Assembly: GCA_016793465.1 (NCBI GenBank)
Contig: JAEUJW010000010.1
Location: 91,568 to 155,567 of the forward strand
DNA length: 64,000 nucleotides
Source: Myxococcales bacterium
GTDB lineage: Bacteria; Myxococcota; Polyangia; Nannocystales; Nannocystaceae
Reading direction: 5' to 3'
Shown here: positions 51,811 through 59,993 of the stretch, piece after piece
Layout: every line of letters starts with the position of its first letter
How positions within the stretch are numbered: the first letter of the stretch is position 1
The notes under the pieces: model-generated
What the model was told of the DNA's origin: nothing
Seen by the model: the letters and a program-made list of their open reading frames with translations, nothing else
Database searches by the model: none
Program-made: the position numbers and the translations under genes

Positions 51811-51824
51811 GCCCGCGGGCTCAC
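51807..51824. terminator. 18-bp palindrome containing both stop codons
   Basis: GTGAGCCCGCGGGCTCAC is a perfect palindrome. The TGA of the pseudokinase gene is its left end and the TGA of vgrG (complement) its right end. It could fold as a hairpin for both transcripts, though the loop must be formed from its GC centre. Confidence 0.4.
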
Positions 51825-53968
51825 TTCGAGCCGCGCTCGGACGGCGTCGCCGGGGTCGGCGCGGCGTCCTGGGCGTCCTGGGCGGTCGCCGGGCTGGCGC
51901 CCGCGCCGGAGATCGGCCCGCCGCCGCTGTTCAAGTAGATCATCGTGCCCTCGATGTAGATCCCGCTCGGGTCGATGGTGATGTGCCCGCCCGCGGCCTG
52001 GATCGTCAGCGAGTCGCCGGCGTCGAGGATGATGCGGCTCGACTTCAGGTGGATCTCGTCGCCCGTCTCGATCGCCTTGCGCCCGGCGATGCGGGTCTGC
52101 TCGTTGCCGAGGACGATGCGGTGGACCGAGCCGTCGACCTTCTCGATCGTGCTCTTGCGCGTGTGCGTGTGGCGGTCGCCGTCGACCAGCGACAGCGCGT
52201 CGCTGCGCACGTGCATGTCGAGCCGGCCCGGCGCGTCGACGCCGCCGATCAGCAGCTGCACGTCGCCGCCGAGGTGGGCCTTGGTGTGGCGGTGGATGTT
52301 GAGGAAGTGGTCGTGGAACAGCTGCACGAAGCTGTCGCCGGCCTTGCCGCCCTCCTCGTGGCCGACCGTCACGTGCGAGTGCTGCCACACCGTCGAGAAC
52401 GCGTCGTTGTTGACGCGCACGTCGATGTTGCGCTCGGCGTGCAGGAAGATCTGCTCGGCGCCCTTGCGGTCCTCGTAGCGCAGCTCGTTGTAGCCGCCGC
52501 CGCCGAGCGAGCTGTCCGACTTGATGGTGCTCTTGGTCTTCTCCTCGGGCAGCTGGTACGGCACCTCGTTCTGCCCGTGGTAGATGCGGCCGACGATCAC
52601 CGGGCGGTCCGGGTCGCCCTCGAGGAAGTCGACCAGCACCTCGTGGCCGATGCGCGGGATGAACATCGCCCCCCACTTGTTGCCGGCCCACAGCTGGCTG
52701 ACGCGCACCCACGTGGCGCTGGTCTCGTCGAACTTGTCCTCGCGGTCCCAGTGGAACTGCACGCGCACGCGGCCCCACTTGTCGACGTGGATCTCCTCGC
52801 CCTCGGGGCCGACGACCGTGGCGGTCTGCATGCCGCGCACGCTCGGCCGCGGGGTCGCGCGCGCCGGCCTGAACGGCACCTTCAGGTCGGTGACGATGAA
52901 GCTGTTCTCGTAGGTGTTGTCGCCGTCGGCGTCGACGTCGAGCGCCTGCGGCTGGGTGCCGCGGTGCTTCACCTGCAGCACGCGGTAGTCGATGTTGAAC
53001 TCGTCGCGCGGGTGACCGGCGAGCGTCATCACGTAGCCGGGGGTCAGGCGCGCGCTGTCGCTGCTGCCGCGGCCGAGCTTGCGGGTCGCCTGGATCTCCT
53101 CGAGGCGGATCTTGGCCATCGACTGGCCCTGGTGCGGTCCGCCGCGCGCGGGCTCCTGGTACTCGGCCGGGTAGTCGTAGACCTCGAGCTCCGGGTTGGC
53201 CTTGGCCGACTCCTGCACCTCCATCGGCATGTCCGGCTTGTGCAGGTTGAAGTCGCGCAGCGAGACCCGGCCCGGCCGCACGCGCCCGCCGAACCGCAGG
53301 CTGTGCACGTGCTCCTCGTCCTGCACGGCGTTGCCCTGCGGCGGGGCGAACCACAGCCGCGAGTCGCCGGCGATCGGCGTGTGCACCTGCACGTGGTCGG
53401 CCATGACCCACACGTGGCCCTCGGCGCTGTGCTCGTAGAAGTAGAAGATGCCGTCCTCCTCGAGCAGGCGGCTGACGAACGCGAGGTCGGTCTCCTGGTA
53501 CTGCACGCAGTAGTCGCGCGGCGCGTAGCTGTCGTGCAGCGAGAAGCGGAAGCGGTCGGCCTTGAAGCCCGCGCCGGTCAGCACCGCCGTGACGATCTCC
53601 TGGGTGGTCTTGTCCTGGAAGATGCGGCTCGACCGCCGGTGCAGCAGGCGGTGGGCCCACGGCACGATCGTCAGCTCGTAGAGGTCGAACTCGCGGGTGT
53701 GCCCGGCGTAGTCGGCGGCGGCGACGATGCCGTGGACCACGCGCGGCTCGTCGAGCCCCTTGATCGTCAGCGCGGCCGTCTGACCGAGCAGGGTCTCGGG
53801 GTCGAACTCGGGGCCCGCGACCTCGACGACGAACTCGAACGGGGCGCTGATCGCCTCGCTGCCGGCGAACGCGTGCACGCGCAGCGGCACGTCGCCGACC
53901 TCGATGGCGAACACCGGCTTGCCGGGGAACAGGGCCGAGAGAGACGCGAGGATATCGGCTGCAGACAT
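51821..53968 (-). CDS. vgrG: Type VI secretion spike protein VgrG
   Basis: VgrG forms the trimeric tip of the type VI needle. The 715-residue protein has the gp27-like base (about 12-380; APFEFVVEVAGPEFD, RDYCVQYQETDLAFVSRLLEEDGIFYFYEH). The OB-fold and gp5-like region follow (WGRVRVQFHWDRED, ATWVRVSQLWAGNKWGAMFIPRIGHEVLVDFLEGDPDRP). A beta-helix with VxxGxxx repeats (DGDRHTHTRKSTIEKVDGSV, AGRKAIETGDEIHLKSS) and a DUF2345-like end complete it. The last 40 residues are a Pro/Ala tail, not a fused toxin. GAGGG precedes ATG 53968. No sheath or baseplate genes lie in the window, so this is an orphan cargo island. Confidence 0.95.
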   Translation of the reverse strand: MSAADILASLSALFPGKPVFAIEVGDVPLRVHAFAGSEAISAPFEFVVEVAGPEFDPETLLGQTAALTIKGLDEPRVVHGIVAAADYAGHTREFDLYELTIVPWAHRLLHRRSSRIFQDKTTQEIVTAVLTGAGFKADRFRFSLHDSYAPRDYCVQYQETDLAFVSRLLEEDGIFYFYEHSAEGHVWVMADHVQVHTPIAGDSRLWFAPPQGNAVQDEEHVHSLRFGGRVRPGRVSLRDFNLHKPDMPMEVQESAKANPELEVYDYPAEYQEPARGGPHQGQSMAKIRLEEIQATRKLGRGSSDSARLTPGYVMTLAGHPRDEFNIDYRVLQVKHRGTQPQALDVDADGDNTYENSFIVTDLKVPFRPARATPRPSVRGMQTATVVGPEGEEIHVDKWGRVRVQFHWDREDKFDETSATWVRVSQLWAGNKWGAMFIPRIGHEVLVDFLEGDPDRPVIVGRIYHGQNEVPYQLPEEKTKSTIKSDSSLGGGGYNELRYEDRKGAEQIFLHAERNIDVRVNNDAFSTVWQHSHVTVGHEEGGKAGDSFVQLFHDHFLNIHRHTKAHLGGDVQLLIGGVDAPGRLDMHVRSDALSLVDGDRHTHTRKSTIEKVDGSVHRIVLGNEQTRIAGRKAIETGDEIHLKSSRIILDAGDSLTIQAAGGHITIDPSGIYIEGTMIYLNSGGGPISGAGASPATAQDAQDAAPTPATPSERGSK

Positions 53969-54394
53969 GGGGTTGCCCTCGTGAAGCGTGCGTTCGACTG
54001 GCGGGGCTGCGGCGGCGAGCAGCGGGCCGGCCGGGCCGGCTCGTCCGCGGCGAACGCCGCTCGCACGCGCGTGCGAGACAGCGTCGTCGGCTCGTGTCGG
54101 ATACGCAGCATCACAGCCCGTGCTCGCGCGGCGCACCGTCGCCGACGCGTGAACCGGCAAGCTATCCGCGACGGCGAGCCAGCGTCAATCGATTTTCCGG
54201 CCGCGGCGCGCCGGGATTCGCGCGCGCGGACGGATGGGCACACGGCGGCACGCGGGCGCCGCGGCGCCGTTCGACCCCGCTCCGGCTCACGGCTCGCAAG
54301 TGCACGCACGTCGAGTCCGCGACGCAAGCGCTTCGCTGATGTCCTTCAAGACATGTCCATCGGGACACCCAGAGCAGAGCGAGCCGCGCCGCCC
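53969..54394. other. 426-bp gap without a clear gene
   Basis: This gap lies between vgrG and the fibrinogen-like lipoprotein gene. Open frames are short or Arg-rich and antisense. A TGTCC...GGACA pair occurs at 54354-54367. Nothing else stands out. Confidence 0.55.
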
Positions 54395-56113
54395 TCAGCG
54401 GAACCAGATGTTGCCGGCCGTGTGGTAGCTGGTCGGCCCGGCCTGGAACCCGCAGGCCGTGCGCCACGGCGAGTCGACCCCCGCGGGGACGTCGCAGCCG
54501 ACCGTGTAGTAGGCCTGCGCCCCGAACCCGGCCGCGTCGTTGAGCGTGGTGATGTTGGCCTCGTTGTTGAGCACCAGCCCGAAGCGCACGCGCGCGTCGT
54601 AGCACGACTGGTCGTCGTCGATGTTGACGCCGACCGCCACGTAGTTGGGGCTGACCGAGGCCTCGTTGACGCTCCGGCCCTGGATCGTCAGCCACTGCAG
54701 CTTCTCGGCCTGGGTCTCGTTGAAGTAGAGCGCCTTGCCGGCGATGTCCGAGCCGACCGGCGTGGTGGAGAACAGCGCCAGCGGCGTGGTCGAGCCCGGC
54801 AGCGCGTACACCTTGCAGCCGTACTGCTGGGTCTGCGGGTGGCGCAGGCACCCGCGGATCTCCGCGCCCGGCATGGCGTTGTAGGCCGGGAACTTGCCGT
54901 CCGACGGGTCGGTCGGGCTCGTCACGCCCTCGTTGACCAGCGACACCTGCGTCCAGTGGGTCGAGTAGAAGTGGAACTGCCCGTTCGCCGGCGCGAAGCG
55001 CATGACCAGCCCCCAGCCGCCGCCGTCGGTCGTCATGTCGCAGTACACCGGGAACGCCGCCCCCGGCCCGCCGCCGTCCGGGTCGACCTGGTAGACCCCG
55101 TCGGCCGCGTCCGGCTGGGCCGCCTTCAGCGCCTTGCAGCTCGGCGCCAGCGCGCAGCTGCCCTGGTCGCACGTGCCCGTCTCGCAGTCCCCGCCCCCGC
55201 CGCACGCGTCGCCGACCTCGCAGTCGTCGCAGCCGCCGCCGCAGTCGACGTCGCTCTCGTCGCCGCTGACGATCCCGTCGCTGCAGCTCGGCGCCTGGCA
55301 CAGCACCGTGCACTCGTCGCTGTCGTCGTCGTCGCCGTCGTCGCAGTCCTCGACCCCGGCCTGCACGAACCCGTCGCCGCAGCTCGCGTCCTTGCAGCCC
55401 TGCACGCACACATCGGTGTCGTCGGCGTCGCCGTCGTCGCACGCCTCCACGCCCGCCTGCACGAACCCGTCGCCGCAGCTGGCCAGCGCGCAGGTGTCGA
55501 GGCAACCGTCGCCGTTGTCGTCGTCGCCGTCGTCGCACGCCTCGCCCTGCTGCAGCGCCCCGTCGCCGCACGACGCCGGCGCGCAGGCGTTGCTGCACGC
55601 GTCGTCGTCGACCTGGTTGGCGTCGTCGCAGCCCTCGCCCGGGCCGACGAACCCGTCGCCGCAGCTCGCGTCCTTGCAGCCGGCCACGCACGTGTCGCTG
55701 TCGTCGGCGTTGCCGTCGTCGCACTGCTCGCCCTCGCCGTTGACGACGCCGTCGCCGCAGAACGGGTCCGGCCCGCCCGACGACGTGTCGCCGGTCGACG
55801 CCTCGCCGGTCGACGCCTCGCCCGTGCTCGTGCCCTCGTCCCCCGTCGACGTCGCCCCCGCGCTCGTGGTGTCGTCCCCGGTCGACGTGTCGGTCGTCGG
55901 CGCCGTGCCGGTCGTCTCGATCGCCGTCATCGACCCGCCGGTCGGCACGTCGGACGTCGTCTGCGCGCTCGTCGTCGTCGCGTCCGGCCCGCCCGTGCTC
56001 GTGCCGATCATCGTCCCGCCGCCGCTGGTGTCGCCGCCCTCGACCGGGCCGTCACCGCCGCACGCCGCCGCCGCCCACAACCCGACCACCAACCCACGCC
56101 GAACCCGCGACAT
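54395..56113 (-). CDS. DUF4215 lipoprotein with fibrinogen-like GGGW domain
   Basis: The 572-residue product starts at ATG 56113 with lipobox AAAC (Cys near 18) and a Thr/Ser/Gly stalk to about residue 115. Five DUF4215 repeats and a SDGIVSGDESDVDCGG module follow. The C-terminal 240 residues begin with CKALKAA and contain GVYQVDPDGGG, FPVYCDMTTDGGGWGLVMR and a Cys-rich end (CYDARVRFG, YTVGCDVPAG). That is the fibrinogen-like YCDxxxxGGGW domain, seen in vertebrate fibrinogen and in bacterial surface proteins. It probably binds glycans or proteins outside the cell (inference). Confidence 0.86.
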   Translation of the reverse strand: MSRVRRGLVVGLWAAAACGGDGPVEGGDTSGGGTMIGTSTGGPDATTTSAQTTSDVPTGGSMTAIETTGTAPTTDTSTGDDTTSAGATSTGDEGTSTGEASTGEASTGDTSSGGPDPFCGDGVVNGEGEQCDDGNADDSDTCVAGCKDASCGDGFVGPGEGCDDANQVDDDACSNACAPASCGDGALQQGEACDDGDDDNGDGCLDTCALASCGDGFVQAGVEACDDGDADDTDVCVQGCKDASCGDGFVQAGVEDCDDGDDDDSDECTVLCQAPSCSDGIVSGDESDVDCGGGCDDCEVGDACGGGGDCETGTCDQGSCALAPSCKALKAAQPDAADGVYQVDPDGGGPGAAFPVYCDMTTDGGGWGLVMRFAPANGQFHFYSTHWTQVSLVNEGVTSPTDPSDGKFPAYNAMPGAEIRGCLRHPQTQQYGCKVYALPGSTTPLALFSTTPVGSDIAGKALYFNETQAEKLQWLTIQGRSVNEASVSPNYVAVGVNIDDDQSCYDARVRFGLVLNNEANITTLNDAAGFGAQAYYTVGCDVPAGVDSPWRTACGFQAGPTSYHTAGNIWFR

Positions 56114-56200
56114 CCGCCACCCCCACACCAAAGACCCGTGCAGTAATCCCGAGACCCGCCGCGCTGTCAAGCCGACCGCCTGGCCGGCGCGAACGCCCGC

Positions 56201-57055
56201 TCACATGCACTTCGCCCCGGTCATCTTGCCGGTCTCGAGGTCGACGGTCGCGGCCACACACTTCGTGAAGTTCGGGCAGTCGTCGTCGACCTTGCACTCC
56301 CCGCAGATGCCGAGCGTCAACAGCCCGCTCTCGACGTCGAGCTCGCCGCACGACTTCGACGCGCACACCGCGTCGACCTCGCACCCGTTGTCGTTGGCCC
56401 GCGTCTCCTTGCCGACGCACGTGCGCACCCCGCCGAAGTTGGCGAGGTCGTAGTCAGGCGTGCAGTACGGCGCCGCATCGGGGCAGTCGGCGGACGTCTT
56501 GCACTGCCCGCAGGTCGCCACCAGCAGCAGCGGCGGCACCTCGTACAGCGTCCCGCAGCTGGGGTACGCCGCGTCCTTGCAGACCGCGTCGGTCATGCAG
56601 CCCTCGCCCGCCTGCCCCTTGTTGCAGCGCGACCCGACCTCCTTCAGGGGGTTCGGCAGCGTGCACCCGCCGTTGTTGCAGTCGCTGTCGACCAGACACT
56701 CGCCGCACCACCCGCCGAGCACCGGGATCGTCGAGCACACGCCGGTCACGCAGCCGCACCCGCTCTCCTCCGCGCACGGGCTGTCCTTCGGCTGGTCCGG
56801 CGGGTCGCCGCAGACCATCGGCAGCGTCGTCTCCGACCCCGCCGTCGCCTCGCCGCTCTCGCTCGACGCGCCGGTATCGCCGGTCTCGCCGGTCTCGCCG
56901 GTGGGGCTCGACTCGCCGCCGCTCGACGTCCCCCCGGTCGTCACCGAGGTCGCCGCGGCGCCGGCGCTCCCGCCGGAGTCCCCCGTCTCGCCGCCCGAGT
57001 CCGTGAAGCACCCGGCGACCACCAGCCCGACGAACAGGGAGCGACGTCCGAACAC
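56201..57055 (-). CDS. Cys-rich lipoprotein with three CGxC...DxDC modules
   Basis: The 284-residue protein starts at GTG 57055, giving a short signal with lipobox VAGC (Cys near 15) and a Ser/Thr/Gly stalk. The rest has about 26 cysteines in three modules: WCGECLVDSDCNNGGC, TCGQCKTSADCPDAAPYC and ICGECKVDDDCPNFTKC. It contains no DUF4215 repeat but is clearly of the same extracellular type. It follows the start of the fibrinogen-like gene by 87 bp on the same strand. The function is unknown. Confidence 0.75.
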   Translation of the reverse strand: MFGRRSLFVGLVVAGCFTDSGGETGDSGGSAGAAATSVTTGGTSSGGESSPTGETGETGDTGASSESGEATAGSETTLPMVCGDPPDQPKDSPCAEESGCGCVTGVCSTIPVLGGWCGECLVDSDCNNGGCTLPNPLKEVGSRCNKGQAGEGCMTDAVCKDAAYPSCGTLYEVPPLLLVATCGQCKTSADCPDAAPYCTPDYDLANFGGVRTCVGKETRANDNGCEVDAVCASKSCGELDVESGLLTLGICGECKVDDDCPNFTKCVAATVDLETGKMTGAKCM

Positions 57056-57166
57056 GGGCCCACGGTCGCACACCCCACGCCCGCCCGTAAAGCCGCGCCC
57101 CGGATCCGGGTTCGGCCCGCCCTGACGGCGCTTTCGCGGCGCCGTCCGGCGTGCCACCCTCACGCC

Positions 57167-57655
57167 ATGCACGAGTTCGTCGCCGAGTACTTCACGGGCG
57201 AGCGGCTCGCCGGCGCCGTGGTCGGGCTCGCCGGCGCGATCGGCCTCCTCGCGGCCGCCCTGCTGTACGCGCCGCGCTGGGAGCTGCGCCCGTTCGCGAT
57301 CGTGCTCGCGGTCCTCGGCCTGCTCGAGCTCGTCGTCGGCCTCGGCCTGTGGATTCGCACGGGCCCGCAGGTCGCCGGGCTCCTGGCCCTCCTCGCCGAC
57401 GATCCCGCCCGCATGATCGCCGAGGAGTCGGCCCGCATGACCCGGGTGCAGGCCACATTCGTCCGCCTCGAGATCGTCTGGGTCGCGCTCATCGCCGGCA
57501 GCCTCGCCGTGGCCTTCAGCCAGCGCGGGCGCCCGGCCCTGTGGAGCGCCGCGCTCGCGGTGCTGCTGCACGCCGCCTTCCTGTTCGTGTTCGACTCGGT
57601 GGCCGAGCGCCGCGGCGCCGTGTACCTGTCCGCGCTGACCCGCGCCCCGCGCTGA
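57167..57655 (+). CDS. Four-helix membrane protein, hypothetical
   Basis: The 162-residue protein has four predicted transmembrane helices: about 14-36, 42-62, 103-122 and 126-142. A polar loop (ADDPARMIAEESARMTRVQ) lies between helices 2 and 3. The C-terminus is short and basic. There is no conserved catalytic motif. It is transcribed divergently from the Cys-rich lipoprotein. I do not recognise the family; small integral proteins of this size are often accessory subunits. Confidence 0.7.
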   Translation: MHEFVAEYFTGERLAGAVVGLAGAIGLLAAALLYAPRWELRPFAIVLAVLGLLELVVGLGLWIRTGPQVAGLLALLADDPARMIAEESARMTRVQATFVRLEIVWVALIAGSLAVAFSQRGRPALWSAALAVLLHAAFLFVFDSVAERRGAVYLSALTRAPR

Positions 57656-57742
57656 CCGCCCCGCGCGGACGCGCGAGCGGCCCGCCGGCCCGCCGAGCCG
57701 CCGGCATTGAACCCCGATCGCCGTTCGGGCATCCCTGATCGG

Positions 57743-59776
57743 ATGCGTTGGCAATCCGGTCGGTGTGGTCCCTTCTTCCTCTTCTTCCTCGCGTGCAACG
57801 GCGGCGGCAGCGACGACAGCGCCAGCGCCAGCGCCAGCGAGGGCGCCACCACCCAGCTCACCGGCGGCCCTGGCACCACGTCGTCCACGCCGACCGGCGG
57901 CGGCGACGACACCTCGACCACCGCCTCGTCGCAGTCCGGCACCGCGACCACCGACACGCCGACCGTCGCGACCACCGACGCGACCACCGACGCGACCACC
58001 ACCGCGGCCCTGACCTCGTCCCCGTCGGGCACAACGACCGTCACCAGCCTCGAGACCGGCGACTCCTCCGGCACCACCACCACCGACGCGAGCACCGCCG
58101 ACGGCGGCACCACCCTCGCGCCCGACCTCCCGCCGCCGGTGCTCGCCTGCAGCCTCGACCTCCACTCGGTCGTCGACGAGATGCAGAACGTGGTCGAGCA
58201 GTGCGCCCCCGACGAGGGCTGCCAGGACGCCGCCTGCGTGCCCGCGTGCCAGGCCGCCGCCGCCAGCGGCGCCAACTTCGGCTGCGAGTTCATCGTCCCC
58301 ACCCCGCCGTCGTACCCGCCCGCGCTGCCGCCGTGCTTCGCGGTGTTCCTCGCCAACACCTGGGGTCACCCGGCCAAGATCGCCGCGACCCGCGACGGCA
58401 CGGCCCTCGACCTCGGCACCGCCGCGCGCATCGCCACCCCGGGCCAGCCGCCAGCGATGTGGCCGGTCGTGCCGCCCGAGGGCATCCCCGCCGACGCCGT
58501 CGCCGTGGTGTTCCTGTCGAGCCACCCCAACGCGGTCATGCCCGAGAACCAGGTCCCGCTGACCTGCCCGTTCACCCCGACCGTCAACGCCCCGACCGCG
58601 TTCGGCGGCTCGGGCCGCGGCGCGGCCTTCCAGCTCACCGCCGACATCCCCCTGACCGCCTACGACATCCTGCCGTTCGGCGGCGCCCGCTCGCACTTCC
58701 CCAGCGCCGAGCTGCTCTACCCGACCAGCGTGTGGGGCGACAACTACGTCGCCATGGTCTCGATGGTCGGCACCGCCACGCCCGCCGGCCCCATGTGGCT
58801 GCAGGCGGTCGGCCGCGAGGACGGCACCACCCTGCAGATCGTGCCGACCACCAACCTGGCCGCCGGGCCAGGCGTGAACGCCGTCGCCGCCGGTCAGCTC
58901 GGCGAGTTCAGCCTCGACGCCGGCGAGATCGTCCAGTGGCAGCTCGCCACCCCGAGCGAGGCCTCCGGCACCGTCGTGCTCAGCGACAAGCCGGTCGCCT
59001 TCCACACCGGCAACCGCTTCCTCCGCCTGCAGCCCCAGCCCGCGCCCGGCGGCGAGGCCACCCACCAGCAGAACAGCAGCGTCACCGCGCTCGGCCACGA
59101 GTACGTCGGCTCGCCCTACGAGACGCGCAAGAAGGACCTCACCCCCGAGTCCGTCGAGTACAGGTTCGTCGGCGCCGTCGAGGGCACCATCCTCGAGTAC
59201 GACCCGCCGATCCCCGGCGCCCCGACGATGCTCGAGAGCGGCCAGGTCGCCGACTTCTCGACCACCCTCGCGTTCCGCGTGCGCAGCCAGGACAAGGACC
59301 ACCCGTTCGCCATGGCCCAGATCATGGACACCGCCAACCTCCCCGGCGGCACCCGCCCCGGCGCCACCGCGCCCGGCTTCGGCCTGCTGCTCGGCGACGA
59401 GGAGTTCGTGCACGTGCTCCCGCCGGCGCAGTTCCTGGCCCGCTACGCGTTCTTCAGCGACACCACCTACGCGACCACCAACCTCGTGTTCACCCGCACC
59501 AACACCGGCGACGGCTTCAAGGACGTCACCGTCGACTGCCTCGGCACCATCGGCGGCTGGCAGCCCGTCGGCGTCGACGGCAAGTACGAGGTCGCCACCG
59601 CCGACCTCGTGCGCGCCGACGTCGGCGTCAACGGCTGCACCAACGGCCACCACATCGCCGAGAGCGAGGGCGCCTTCGGCCTGGTCGTGTGGGGCCTCGA
59701 CAGCTACTCGTCGTACGCCTACCCGGCCGGCGGCAGCGCCCTCGTGCTCACCGACATCATCATCGAGCCCGCCTGA
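57743..59776 (+). CDS. IgGFc-binding-like lipoprotein
   Basis: The 677-residue product starts at ATG 57743 (a TTG at 57707 is also open) with lipobox FLAC (Cys near 24) and a Thr/Ser/Gly/Asp stalk to about residue 125. The main domain matches the IgGFc-binding N-terminal family. Readable motifs are GCEFIVPTPPS, VFLANTWGHPAKI, AYDILPFGGA, SVWGDNYVAMVS, SDKPVAFHTGNRFLR and the C-terminal VVWGLDSYSSYAYPAGGS. The fold is a large beta-structure found in surface proteins of myxobacteria. The human name refers to one family member, so real ligand binding is unproven here. Confidence 0.86.
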   Translation: MRWQSGRCGPFFLFFLACNGGGSDDSASASASEGATTQLTGGPGTTSSTPTGGGDDTSTTASSQSGTATTDTPTVATTDATTDATTTAALTSSPSGTTTVTSLETGDSSGTTTTDASTADGGTTLAPDLPPPVLACSLDLHSVVDEMQNVVEQCAPDEGCQDAACVPACQAAAASGANFGCEFIVPTPPSYPPALPPCFAVFLANTWGHPAKIAATRDGTALDLGTAARIATPGQPPAMWPVVPPEGIPADAVAVVFLSSHPNAVMPENQVPLTCPFTPTVNAPTAFGGSGRGAAFQLTADIPLTAYDILPFGGARSHFPSAELLYPTSVWGDNYVAMVSMVGTATPAGPMWLQAVGREDGTTLQIVPTTNLAAGPGVNAVAAGQLGEFSLDAGEIVQWQLATPSEASGTVVLSDKPVAFHTGNRFLRLQPQPAPGGEATHQQNSSVTALGHEYVGSPYETRKKDLTPESVEYRFVGAVEGTILEYDPPIPGAPTMLESGQVADFSTTLAFRVRSQDKDHPFAMAQIMDTANLPGGTRPGATAPGFGLLLGDEEFVHVLPPAQFLARYAFFSDTTYATTNLVFTRTNTGDGFKDVTVDCLGTIGGWQPVGVDGKYEVATADLVRADVGVNGCTNGHHIAESEGAFGLVVWGLDSYSSYAYPAGGSALVLTDIIIEPA

Positions 59777-59904
59777 TCGCGCCGTCACTCGACCCCGACG
59801 CGACGTCGCCGTCACGCGACGTCGCATTCGCCGTTCGTGCATCCCGCGGCCCGGCGGCCGACGACAGGGGGGAAGACCTCAATTTTCGGATCGAGTAATT
59901 CCAC

Positions 59905-59937
59905 TTGAGTCCGCCTCCGACGAAGAGTATTTACACT
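59905..59937 (+). promoter_or_regulatory. Candidate promoter of the propeller lipoprotein gene
   Basis: TTGAGT (59905-59910) could be a -35 box, with TATTTA (59929-59934, 18-bp spacer) or the overlapping TACACT (59932-59937) as the -10. It lies about 57 bp before ATG 59994, in an AT-rich patch; GGTGGGTCGGGG precedes the start codon. CTCAA and TTGAG (59878-59882, 59905-59909) form a spaced inverted pair. Confidence 0.45.
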
Positions 59938-59993
59938 CGTGTAGCCGACGAACCTCTGGGGGGTTCGCCGCGCGTGGGAAGGTGGGTCGGGGT

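Noticed and set aside
46628..54000. A complete type VI secretion system
   Set aside because: Only VgrG, PAAR, adaptor and effector-like genes are present; no sheath, baseplate, membrane-complex or ClpV genes could be found.
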